From: Nocardia terrae
GTDB lineage: Bacteria > Actinomycetota > Actinomycetes > Mycobacteriales > Mycobacteriaceae
DNA: 64,000 bases
Assembly: GCF_009760405.1 (NCBI RefSeq)
Contig: NZ_WRPP01000012.1
Coordinates: 62,001-126,000, forward strand
Reading direction: 5' to 3'
Shown: piece after piece, positions 17,969 through 30,767 of the stretch
Layout of the letters: each line of letters starts with the position of its first letter
Position numbering within the stretch: position 1 is the stretch's first letter
The notes under the pieces: generated by a model
The model's input: the letters and a program-made list of their open reading frames with translations, nothing else
Database searches by the model: none
What the model was told of the DNA's origin: nothing
Made by a program: the position numbers and the translations under genes

Positions 17969-19578
17969 TGAGCGAATCACTGTTGGAGATCAGCGGGCTG
18001 CGGGTCGACTTCGGCGAGGTGACGGCGGTGGACGGGGTCGACCTGACCATCGCGCCCGGTGAGCGGGTCGCGGTCGTGGGGGCGTCGGGATCGGGGAAAT
18101 CCTCACTCGCGCACGCGATCATCGGCCTGCTGCCCGGAGCGGGACAGGTCCGCGGCGGCAGCATCCGGTGGCGTGGCACCGATATCACGCGGGCCGACGA
18201 GAAGCAGATGCGTGGCATCCGCGGCAAGGAAATCGGATTGGTGCCGCAGGACCCGATGTCGAACCTCAACCCGGTGTCACGGGTGGGACGCCAGGTGTCG
18301 GAAACCCTGGAGGCGCACGGCCTCTACTCGGGACGGGCGGCCGACGAGCGCGCCGTCGAACTCCTCGGCGAGGCGGGCCTTCCCGAGCCCGCCCGCCGCG
18401 CCCGCCAGTACCCGCACGAACTCTCCGGCGGTCAACGCCAGCGCGCCCTGATCGCCATCGGCCTGTCCTGCCGGCCCGGACTGCTGATCGCCGACGAGCC
18501 GACCTCCGCACTCGATGTCACCGTGCAGCGCCGCATCCTCGACCATTTGGACAAGCTCACCAAGGAATTGGGCACGGCGCTGCTGCTGGTCACCCACGAC
18601 CTCGCGCTGGCCGCCGAGCGCGCGGACCGGGTGCTGGTGATGTCGGACGGCCGAATCGTCGAATCCGGGCCCGCCGGTGAGGTTTTGACCGAGCCGCGTG
18701 AGGACTACACCCGCCGGCTGGTGGCGGCCGCACCGTCCCACCTCGCGCCCCGGGCGGTCGACGCTGCCGTATCCGATGCGAAAGCGCCTCCGGTACTGGA
18801 GGTTTCACACCTCACCAAGCAGTTCCGGACACGCGGACGCCACGAGTCGGCGCCCGTCGTTGACGACGTCTCCTTCACCATCGGCCGCGGCCGCACCACC
18901 GCCCTGGTCGGCGAATCGGGCTCCGGCAAGACCACCACCGCCCGCATGATCCTGGGCCTGCTCCCCGCTACTTCCGGCACGGTTCGGCTGAACGGCGAGG
19001 AGGTCGTGACCTTGCGCGGCGCACGACTACGTGCGGCCCGCCGGGCGATGCAGCCGGTCTTCCAGGACCCCTACTCCTCCCTGGACCCGATGTGGACGGT
19101 CGAACACCTCATCGCGGAACCCTTGCGCGCCTTCGCCATCGGCGACCGCGCCACCCGCCGCGCCCGAGTCACCGAACTCCTCGACCAGGTAGCCCTCCCC
19201 GCCGCCCTGGCCACCCGCTACCCTCACGAACTCTCCGGCGGCCAACGCCAGCGCGTGGCCATCGCCCGCGCCCTCGCCATCGAACCGCGCCTCATGATCT
19301 GCGACGAGCCCGTCTCGGCCCTGGACGTCCTGGTCCAGGACCAGATTCTGACCCTGCTGTCCACCCTCCAGTCCGAACTGCGCCTCAGCTACCTGTTCAT
19401 CACCCACGACCTGGCCGTCGTCCGCGCCCTCGCCCACGACGTGGTCGTCATGCGCGAAGGCCGAATCATCGAGCAGGGCCCCACCTCCCGAGTCCTCGAC
19501 TCCCCCACCGCCTCCTACACCCGCGAACTTCTCGCCGCGATCCCCGGCGCCCGAACCCCCGAGCAAGCAGACTGCTAG
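17968..19578 (+). CDS. Peptide ABC transporter ATPase, two fused ABC domains (GsiA type)
   Basis: A 536-residue double ATPase equal to DppD plus DppF in one chain. The first Walker A is GASGSGKSS (residues 38-46), signature [12 protein letters not shown] and Walker [13 protein letters not shown]; the second is GESGSGKTT with [12 protein letters not shown] and [15 protein letters not shown] 17968 follows the permease stop. This is the last gene of the transporter operon and completes binding protein, two permeases and ATPase. A fused ATPase beside ggt recalls the glutathione importer arrangement. A lipoprotein-like remnant begins right after the stop. Confidence 0.94.
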   Translation: MSESLLEISGLRVDFGEVTAVDGVDLTIAPGERVAVVGASGSGKSSLAHAIIGLLPGAGQVRGGSIRWRGTDITRADEKQMRGIRGKEIGLVPQDPMSNLNPVSRVGRQVSETLEAHGLYSGRAADERAVELLGEAGLPEPARRARQYPHELSGGQRQRALIAIGLSCRPGLLIADEPTSALDVTVQRRILDHLDKLTKELGTALLLVTHDLALAAERADRVLVMSDGRIVESGPAGEVLTEPREDYTRRLVAAAPSHLAPRAVDAAVSDAKAPPVLEVSHLTKQFRTRGRHESAPVVDDVSFTIGRGRTTALVGESGSGKTTTARMILGLLPATSGTVRLNGEEVVTLRGARLRAARRAMQPVFQDPYSSLDPMWTVEHLIAEPLRAFAIGDRATRRARVTELLDQVALPAALATRYPHELSGGQRQRVAIARALAIEPRLMICDEPVSALDVLVQDQILTLLSTLQSELRLSYLFITHDLAVVRALAHDVVVMREGRIIEQGPTSRVLDSPTASYTRELLAAIPGARTPEQADC

Positions 19579-19794
19579 GTTTCAACGAGCGCTCTTCACA
19601 TCAAGGCTCTTTGGGGGAATCGGCCTTGCGGCGGTTATCGCGCTCGCGATCAGCGGATGCGGGACCCCGACAACGATGCCCACCTCATCGACCGCAGCTC
19701 CGACCACGACGCCGGACCATCGAAATCCTTACGCCGCAATAGGAATCGGTGCGATTCACAACCGCCTTCGAAACGCGGTGGAGTCTGCAAAACC
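19577..19794 (+). pseudogene. Lipoprotein remnant cut off by the DUF222 cassette
   Basis: Read in the frame of position 19577, this stretch gives a convincing lipoprotein signal: positively charged [11 protein letters not shown], hydrophobic FGGIGLAAVIALAIS, then lipobox Cys with GTPTTMPTSS and a Thr/Pro-rich linker. There is no ATG, GTG or TTG in this frame for about 150 bases upstream, and after about 70 codons the reading frame enters the repeat cassette and soon stops (19854). I read it as the 5' end of a lost transporter-linked lipoprotein gene. Part of it could instead be fortuitous. Confidence 0.45.
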
Positions 19795-19839
19795 TTGTAT
19801 CACAAGGGAATTCGTCTTCCATAGCGATCATGCATGCGG

Positions 19840-19852
19840 TAGAATTAGTACA
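19840..19852 (+). promoter_or_regulatory. Leaderless promoter -10 of DUF222-HNH copy 1
   Basis: TAGAAT at 19840-19845 ends six bases before the ATG at 19852, the spacing expected for a transcript beginning at the start codon. The same hexamer and spacing are kept in copy 2 (58170-58175), and no Shine-Dalgarno precedes either ATG. Confidence 0.55.
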
Positions 19853-21309
19853 TGAGTTCGAAGGGGGTAACACTCGACAGCAGCGGTCTCACCGACCTGG
19901 TGACCGCCGTCCATCACCTGTGCGACACGATCGGACACGGGGACCTGACACCGTTCACCGACAGCCAGGTCGTGGAGTTCATGCAGCAGCTCGAAACCTG
20001 CAAACGCCAACTCGCCGCACTGGATCCGAAACTGATCCTGGAAGCCTCCGAACGGTGCCTGCCCGAAACCAGCGGCGCGGGCAAGTTGATTCCGTTCCTG
20101 CGTCAAACCCTGGGATTGAGTGCGGCGGATGCGTCGGTGCGGGTCAAGCTCGCCCGCGAGTGCGGAGAGTTTCGTGGGTTGAACGGGCAGTTGACCCCGG
20201 CCGCTCTGCCGGTGCTGGCCGAAGCTGCTGCGGCGGGGGAGGTTTCGCGTGATCATGCCCGCAACATCGTCAAGATCATGACCCACCTGCCGTCCGACCT
20301 GCTCGCCGAGGAACGCGCCCGCACCGAGGAACTTTTGGTCGAGAAGTCCTGTGCGGGTTTGCTTCCCGATGACCTGCCCAAGATCGGGCGCGAGATCATG
20401 GCCCGCGTCGATCCCGACGGGACGGTGTTCAACACCGCCGACCGGCAGCGCAAGCGCGGCATCAAAGTCGGGCGTCCCGGCATCGACGGCATGACCTGGA
20501 TCGAGGGCTACCTCACCCCCGAACTGCGCGCCCTGTTGGACCCGTTCCTGGCCAAGTACGCCCGCCCCGGCATGTGCAACCCCGACGACAACGAAAGCCC
20601 CAGCACCGCCAGCAATGCCGTCATCGACTCCACAGTGCTCGACGCGGCCGCGCGTCGGGATCGTCGTGACGCGGCCCAGCGCACCCATGATGCGTTCATC
20701 GCGATGCTGCAACCCGGCGTCGACATGAGCAAGCTGGGTAAGCATCGGGGCATGGCGGTGCAGACGGTGTTCGTCATGAACCTCACCGATGTCGAACGCG
20801 GCACCGGCATGGCGACCACCGCTTCCGGGGTGCAGGTGCCGATCGACTCCGCCCTGAAGATGGCCACCGGCACTCGTCCGGTCCTCGCCGTCCTCGACGA
20901 GCACGGGGTGCCGGTCTACCTGGCCCGCGGCAAGCGCCTCGCCTCCTCCGGTCAGCGTCTCGGGTTGATCGCGCGGGATCGGGGTTGCACCCACCCCGGG
21001 TGTGACATGCCTGCGAGCATGTGCGCGGCGCATCATGTGATCGATTGGGCCAAGGGTGGTCCCACCGATTTGAACAACCTGGCGTTGGTGTGCGATCACC
21101 ACCACGCGATGGTCAACGACAGCGAAACCGGATGGAAGACCGTGATGCTCGGCAAAGACTCCCCACACGCCGGGCGGGTGGGGTGGATCGCCCCGAAATC
21201 GATCGACCCCACCCAGACTCCCCAGATCAACGAGAACCATCACGTTGGGGAGCGGGTCGCCTCCGATCTCGAGGCGCGGTCACGCGAAGAGTTTTCTCGC
21301 GCGGCGTGA
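19852..21309 (+). CDS. DUF222 / HNH endonuclease domain protein (13E12 repeat family), copy 1
   Basis: A 485-residue protein with an N-terminal DUF222 region (FMQQLETCKRQLAALDPKLI onward, to about residue 330) and a C-terminal HNH nuclease motif (GCTHPGCDMPASMCAAHHV, then DWAKGGPTDLNNLALVCDHH). The family is the REP13E12 protein of mycobacteria, a high-copy mobile-like repeat whose biology is unclear. It differs from copy 2 at 39 of 485 positions by my count (about 92% identity), mostly near the two ends. Start ATG 19852 is probably leaderless. Activity is inferred from intact HNH residues only. Confidence 0.93.
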   Translation: MSSKGVTLDSSGLTDLVTAVHHLCDTIGHGDLTPFTDSQVVEFMQQLETCKRQLAALDPKLILEASERCLPETSGAGKLIPFLRQTLGLSAADASVRVKLARECGEFRGLNGQLTPAALPVLAEAAAAGEVSRDHARNIVKIMTHLPSDLLAEERARTEELLVEKSCAGLLPDDLPKIGREIMARVDPDGTVFNTADRQRKRGIKVGRPGIDGMTWIEGYLTPELRALLDPFLAKYARPGMCNPDDNESPSTASNAVIDSTVLDAAARRDRRDAAQRTHDAFIAMLQPGVDMSKLGKHRGMAVQTVFVMNLTDVERGTGMATTASGVQVPIDSALKMATGTRPVLAVLDEHGVPVYLARGKRLASSGQRLGLIARDRGCTHPGCDMPASMCAAHHVIDWAKGGPTDLNNLALVCDHHHAMVNDSETGWKTVMLGKDSPHAGRVGWIAPKSIDPTQTPQINENHHVGERVASDLEARSREEFSRAA

Positions 21310-21535
21310 ACATGTGATTCAGACCCATGAGGCCAGGTAACCCGGGGAAAGACTTCCCGGGTGAATGAACCAGAACGGTTTTGCTCGACGCTCGGATGTA
21401 CCGGAAGTGTGGTCGCCTCGCCTGCCCTACCGGAGTTGGGCTGACGCCGAGTCGGGAGCCGTCAGCCTTCGATCCCAGCCCACGGACTGCACGGATCACG
21501 TTCACTGACAACTACACAGAGAATCTCTTTTCTCT
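21310..21535 (+). other. Structured 3' tail of DUF222 cassette 1
   Basis: Non-coding on the plus strand but conserved with 59640-60007. It contains the hairpin ACCCGGG/CCCGGGT (21340-21362) and the shared block around 21395-21445. It is followed by a long imperfect hairpin (GGGAGGCC at 21543-21550 with GGGCTCCC at 21589-21596, enclosing CGGTTC/GAACCG and AGCC/GGCT) and a TCTTTTATC-rich pyrimidine tract to about 21665. Roles considered are an RNA element or the mobile end of the cassette. Confidence 0.55.
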
Positions 21536-22291
21536 TCACACCGGGAGGCCAACACGGTTCGAGCCTGGAGGAGGCTGGAACCGAGCTCGGGCTCCCAACC
21601 CAGCCATCCCCTCTCCCTCCTCCAGGCATCTTTTATCTCTTCTTCTTTTATCTTTTGTCTCTTCTGGCCCTTGCTCTTCCACCCCTTGCCCAACAACGCA
21701 ATACCCCGCGTCATCATCAAGACACACGAACGGCGGCGGACTAACCGGCAAAACCAGCCCAGCACTATCAAGATCCCGCGGATAAGGCTTCCGCAACCGA
21801 GCCGTCCGCCCACCCGGCTCAGCAGGCGGAGTAGGCCACTGAGGCGGAAAATCCGGCACCTGAATCGGCTGCGGCACAGTCACATCCGTCCACGAAAGAA
21901 CAGTCTGCCGCTCAGCCCGGAAGAGCACCCCACCCGCAGCCCAATGAGAAGCCACCACCCGCCCCGACAACGCCACCGTCAAATGCGTATAACGCCCCCG
22001 GTCCTGCATATTCAGCGAAACAGCATGGAAGCCGCAACTGCACAGCGCATCCGGCACCGGATGCGTCCCACCACGACGGCACTCCGCGACCGCGTCGAGC
22101 GGATAGGGCGCGCCCCCGGTAGCGGGAACGAACTGATCCTTCCCCTCCACCCGATGCGCCACCTTGTACGCGATGACGACCCACACCCCATCGGCGGTTC
22201 GGCTCAGACTCGGCTGGACCAGCTCCGGGACTTCGGGCCGTTCCCGCGTCCCGGCTTCGAAGGATCCGATCAGTCCATAGCCTTCGCACAT
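21536..22291 (-). CDS. Hypothetical protein whose 3' end is supplied by the repeat cassette
   Basis: A 251-residue protein I do not recognise. ATG 22291 follows GAGGAAA. A cysteine cluster (ECRRGG, then DALCSCGFHAV, near residue 85) suggests metal binding or a small zinc-ribbon-like fold, and the middle is rich in Trp, Pro and Val. The last 45 or so residues (KDKRRRDKRCLEEGEG and onward) are encoded by the tail of cassette 1, including its hairpin and polypyrimidine tract on the other strand, so the native C-terminus was probably lost. It lies just downstream of argR on the same strand. Confidence 0.55.
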   Translation of the reverse strand: MCEGYGLIGSFEAGTRERPEVPELVQPSLSRTADGVWVVIAYKVAHRVEGKDQFVPATGGAPYPLDAVAECRRGGTHPVPDALCSCGFHAVSLNMQDRGRYTHLTVALSGRVVASHWAAGGVLFRAERQTVLSWTDVTVPQPIQVPDFPPQWPTPPAEPGGRTARLRKPYPRDLDSAGLVLPVSPPPFVCLDDDAGYCVVGQGVEEQGPEETKDKRRRDKRCLEEGEGMAGLGARARFQPPPGSNRVGLPV

Positions 22292-22327
22292 GTGCGTTTC
22301 CTCGCTCGGGGATGTCCTTGTCCACGA

Positions 22328-22345
22328 GCGTACGCGCACGTACGC
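22328..22345. promoter_or_regulatory. Inverted repeat GCGTAC-6-GTACGC upstream of the hypothetical gene
   Basis: GCGTAC (22328-22333) and GTACGC (22340-22345) are a perfect inverted repeat 37 bp before the start at 22291 and 38 bp after the argR stop. It could be an operator. A weaker hairpin CCGCA/TGCGG (22355-22371) sits between it and argR and is not convincing as a terminator. Confidence 0.3.
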
Positions 22346-22382
22346 ACCCCGCTACCGCAATTATCCTGCGGCACAGATCGAT

Positions 22383-24989
<2,607 letters not shown>

Positions 24990-24993
<4 letters not shown>

Positions 24994-25885
24994 GAGATCT
25001 CCTGTGCGGGAGTGACCATCGTGCCGATGCCCTCCCCGGTGAACAGTTCCAGCAGGACCGAATGCGCGACCCGCCCGTCGATGACGTGCGCCGTCGGGAC
25101 GCCGCCCTCGACGGCGCGCAGGCAGGCTTCCATCTTGGGCACCATGCCCTCGTCCAGCGACGGCAGCAACTTGGCAAGCTCGTCGGTGTCGATGCGGCTG
25201 GTCAGCGAGGACCGGTCGGGCCAATTCGTATACAGGCCCTCCACATCGGTGAGGATGACCAGCTTCTCCGCGCCGATACCCTCGGCCAGCGCGGCCGCCG
25301 CGGTGTCGGCGTTGATGTTGTGGACCACGCCGTCCGCGTCGGGGGCGATGGTGGACACCACCGGAATCCGGCCCGCCGCAATGAGATCCAGCACGGCCGA
25401 GGGTTCCACGGCGGTGACGTCGCCGACCAGCCCGATATCGGTGGCCTCGCCGTCGACCAGCACGGTGCGCCGGGTGGCGGTGAACAGGTGCGCGTCCTCA
25501 CCGGAGATGCCGACCGCGTACGGGCCGTGAGCGTTGATGAGCCCCACCAGTTCCCGGCCCACCTGACCGAACAGCACCATGCGCACGATGTCCATGACCT
25601 CGGGCGTGGTGACCCGGAAGCCGCCCCGGAACTCGCCGGTCATGCCGAGCTTCTTCAGCATGGCGCTGATCTGCGGCCCGCCGCCGTGCACCACCACCGG
25701 ATGCACGCCGACGGTGCGCAGGAATGCCATGTCCGCCGCGAACGCCCGCTTCAGCTCGTCGTCGATCATGGCGTTGCCGCCGTACTTCACGACCACGATC
25801 TTGTCGCGGAACTTCTGCAGCCACGGCAGCGCGTCGGCGAGGACGTGCGCCTTGTCGAGGGCCGAAAGCTGTTTCACCACATCGT

Positions 25886-25889
<4 letters not shown>
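24990..25889 (-). CDS. argB: Acetylglutamate kinase
   Basis: A 299-residue amino-acid kinase phosphorylating N-acetylglutamate, the usual arginine-feedback step. [10 protein letters not shown] is the ATP-binding Lys/Gly segment, [10 protein letters not shown] the substrate loop, and [29 protein letters not shown] the later nucleotide-binding parts. The N-terminal helix ([20 protein letters not shown]) typical of arginine-sensitive hexameric forms is present. It overlaps argJ and argD by four bases each. Confidence 0.98.
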
Positions 25890-28200
<2,311 letters not shown>

Positions 28201-28249
28201 GGTCGAGAATCTGACAGGGAGCGCCGCTTACGGCACACTCGACAGCGCC

Positions 28250-29953
28250 ATGTACGACGACGCCACCCAACCGCTGCCGATCGTCGGTCCCAAGGCGGGC
28301 CGCACCCCCGAGGCACCGGAGACGCCCAGCCCGACTCCCCGCCGCTCCCGGCGTGCCGAACCGGCCGCCACCCGTCGGCGCGCGGACAAGCGGCGCACCG
28401 CCGGCAAACCGGAGCGCACCCCCGCCCAGAAGGACCGGGATCGTCGTCTACGCCTCGCGGGCCGCGGTATGTCGGCACTGGTCGCCACGGTGGTGATCGG
28501 CGTCACGGGCATGGTCTGGTACGGCCGTATGGATTTCGATCAGGGCTTCGTCCGCTCGGGCGCGATCGCGCCCGAGGACGTGAACCTCGACGGCGACATC
28601 AATATGCTGCTGATCGGTCTGGATACCCGAAAAGACCTGAACGGCAACGATCTACCCAAGGAGATCCTGGACCAGTTGCACGCCGGCGACGGCTCGGAGG
28701 GCGGCTACAACGCCAATTCGCTCATCCTGGTGCACATTCCGAAGGATCTGAAACACATCGTCGCGTTCTCCATTCCGCGCGACGACTACGTCCCGGTACA
28801 GGGCATCAAGGGCTACGACCACGCCAAGATCAAGGAGTCGTACGGCCTGCGGAAGTACCAGGAAGAGGAGAAGCAGAAGAACAACGGCATGTCCGACGGG
28901 CCCGAGCTCGAGCGCCTCGGCCGGGAAGCCGGACGCGCGAGCATCGTTCAGACTGTGAAAGCCCTCACAGGCGTGCCGATCAACCGGTTCGCCGAGATCT
29001 CCCTGGCGGGCTTCTACGATCTGGCGACCGCGCTCGGCGGCGTCGACGTCTGCCTCAATCACGCCGTGGACGACAGCTACTACTCCGGCGCGGTGTTCCC
29101 CGCCGGGCCGCAGCACCTCGACGGCTCCGACGCGCTGGCGTTCGTGCGCCAGCGCCACGGCCTCGAGAACGGCGACCTCGACCGCACCCACCGGCAGCAG
29201 GCGTTCCTCACCTCGGTCGCCAACTCCATGAAGAGCTCGGGCACCCTGGCCAATCCGGGCCGGCTCAAGTCCCTGATGGATGTGGCGCACAAGGACGTGG
29301 TGCTCTCCGACGGCTGGAGCCTCACCGATTTCGCCACCACCGTGGGCCGCGCCGAGTCGCCGACCGTGGAGTTCCGCACCCTGCCGGTGCTGCGCTACGA
29401 CAATGTCGACGGCCAGGACGTCAACATCATCGATCCGGTGGCCATCAAGAAGACCGTGCGCGAGGCGTTCGGCGTGACCACACCCGCCGCGCCCAGCGCC
29501 CCGGCCACCACGCCCACCTCCACGCTGGACGTGGTCAATGCCAGCGGCACCCCGGGCCAGGCCGCGAACGTGTCGAAGTTGCTGACCGCCAAGGGATTCC
29601 CCGCCGGTGACGTCGCCAACGCCACCTCCTCGGACGGCACCACGTCGGCGGTCTACTACGGCGCGGGCGCGGACGTCGACGCCAAGCAGCTCTCGGAGAT
29701 GTTCGGCGGGATTCCGGTGAGCAAGTCGAGCTATGTGTCGTCCGGGCACGTGAAGCTGGTCGTGGGCGCGGATCTCGAGATCCCGTCCTCGCTCGGCCCG
29801 TCGCTGGCCACCACCAGCCCGACCACGACCGCCGGCGGCAACGGCAATTCGCTGGCGGCCGCCGCCACCACGGACGCGGCCAACTCCGACGCCCCGGATT
29901 CCGGCAAGCCCGTCACCACTACGATCGGTTCGAAGATTCCCTGCGTGAACTGA
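28250..29953 (+). CDS. LytR-CpsA-Psr (LCP) cell-wall ligase with LytR_C domain
   Basis: A 567-residue type II membrane protein. The cytoplasmic N-terminus of about 75 residues is rich in Arg, Pro and Thr, then one span (SALVATVVIGVTGMVWYG). The LCP domain has MLLIGLDTR, FSIPRDDYV, GVDVCLNHAVDD and ALAFVRQRHGLENGDLDR (conserved Asp/Arg residues binding polyprenyl pyrophosphate). The C-terminus carries a LytR_C domain (TLDVVNASGTPGQAANVSKL) and a Thr/Ala-rich tail ending in CVN. Mycobacterial homologues attach arabinogalactan to peptidoglycan. ATG 28250 gives MYDDATQPLP; the frame is open upstream to 28181. Confidence 0.92.
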   Translation: MYDDATQPLPIVGPKAGRTPEAPETPSPTPRRSRRAEPAATRRRADKRRTAGKPERTPAQKDRDRRLRLAGRGMSALVATVVIGVTGMVWYGRMDFDQGFVRSGAIAPEDVNLDGDINMLLIGLDTRKDLNGNDLPKEILDQLHAGDGSEGGYNANSLILVHIPKDLKHIVAFSIPRDDYVPVQGIKGYDHAKIKESYGLRKYQEEEKQKNNGMSDGPELERLGREAGRASIVQTVKALTGVPINRFAEISLAGFYDLATALGGVDVCLNHAVDDSYYSGAVFPAGPQHLDGSDALAFVRQRHGLENGDLDRTHRQQAFLTSVANSMKSSGTLANPGRLKSLMDVAHKDVVLSDGWSLTDFATTVGRAESPTVEFRTLPVLRYDNVDGQDVNIIDPVAIKKTVREAFGVTTPAAPSAPATTPTSTLDVVNASGTPGQAANVSKLLTAKGFPAGDVANATSSDGTTSAVYYGAGADVDAKQLSEMFGGIPVSKSSYVSSGHVKLVVGADLEIPSSLGPSLATTSPTTTAGGNGNSLAAAATTDAANSDAPDSGKPVTTTIGSKIPCVN

Positions 29954-29990
29954 CCGGCAGTACGGCTGCCGCGAGAAGCGGAGCGGCACA

Positions 29991-30767
29991 ATGACGAAGA
30001 CCGACGTCTTTCGCAGTCTGCACCACGGTGATCGGCCGCTGATGCTGCCGAACGCGTGGGACTACGGCTCGGCGGCCATGCTCGCCGAGGCCGGATTCCC
30101 GGCCGTCGGGACCACGAGCCTCGGGGTGGCAGCGGCGGCGGGGCTGCCCGACGGGACGGCGGCGACCCGCGACGAAACCCTGTCGCTGGCACGGCGACTC
30201 GGGCGGCTTCCGGTTCCGGTGACCGTGGATATCGAGGGCGGATTCAGCACCGACCCCGGTGAGGTGGCTCAGTTCTGCGCCGAGCTCGTCGCGGTCGGCA
30301 TCGCGGGAATCAATCTGGAGGACAGCCGATCCAATGCCGAGCTGGCCGACCCCGAGGCGCACGGCGCGCTGATCGCGGCCGTGAAGGCCAGGGTTCCGGA
30401 GCTTTTCGTCAACGCGCGCACCGATACCCACTGGCTGGGCATCGACGCGGACTCCACCCTCGACCGCGTCCTGTACTACGAGAAGTGTGGCGCGGACGGC
30501 ATTTTCGTGCCCGGTGTCAGCGATCCCGCGCAGATCCGGACGCTCACTTCGGCTTTGACCGCGCCGCTGAACGTCCTGTTCTCCCCTACCGGATCGACCG
30601 TGGCCGAGCTCGCGGAGCTCGGGGTGCGACGGATCAGCACCGGCTCGCTGCTGTATCGCGCGGCCCTGGCGGCCGCGGTGTCCACCGCCGAATCCGTCGC
30701 CGACGGACAGCGGTTGGACGGCGAGATCCCCAGCTACGCAACGGTTCAGCGGCTACTGGAGCAGTAG
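29991..30767 (+). CDS. Isocitrate lyase/PEP mutase superfamily protein
   Basis: A 258-residue (beta/alpha)8 protein of the ICL/PEPM superfamily. VTVDIEGGFSTDP carries the metal-binding acidic residues, GINLEDS is the second conserved block and FVNARTDT the third. The isocitrate lyase KKCGH loop is absent, so it is not a glyoxylate-cycle lyase; C-C or P-C bond lyases acting on small 2-keto acids such as oxaloacetate or methylisocitrate-like compounds are possible. It follows the LCP gene by 37 bp and converges on the ECF41-type gene, one base apart. Substrate unknown. Confidence 0.82.
   Translation: MTKTDVFRSLHHGDRPLMLPNAWDYGSAAMLAEAGFPAVGTTSLGVAAAAGLPDGTAATRDETLSLARRLGRLPVPVTVDIEGGFSTDPGEVAQFCAELVAVGIAGINLEDSRSNAELADPEAHGALIAAVKARVPELFVNARTDTHWLGIDADSTLDRVLYYEKCGADGIFVPGVSDPAQIRTLTSALTAPLNVLFSPTGSTVAELAELGVRRISTGSLLYRAALAAAVSTAESVADGQRLDGEIPSYATVQRLLEQ

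Larger units (their letters stand above)
19795..21665 (+). repeat. DUF222-HNH (13E12-type) repeat cassette, copy 1
   Basis: Similarity to copy 2 (58125-60145) begins at TTGTATCACAA (TTGT/ACAA inverted ends), runs through the promoter, the whole 485-codon gene and about 350 bases of 3' tail, and fades in a polypyrimidine tract around 21665. The tail holds two hairpins (21340-21362 and 21543-21596) and a perfectly shared block containing taccggaagtgtggtcgcc. Both copies have the same orientation. The right end runs into the 3' part of the opposing gene 21536-22291. Confidence 0.8.

Noticed and set aside
21555-21583. CGGTTCGAGCC in the cassette tail looks like a tRNA T-arm.
   Set aside because: The bases around it form a simple two-armed hairpin with no acceptor stem, anticodon arm or CCA-like end; no tRNA cloverleaf can be drawn.
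21600-21720. Pyrimidine-rich tracts as a CRISPR or microsatellite.
   Set aside because: Units are irregular, with no spaced repeats of constant length.
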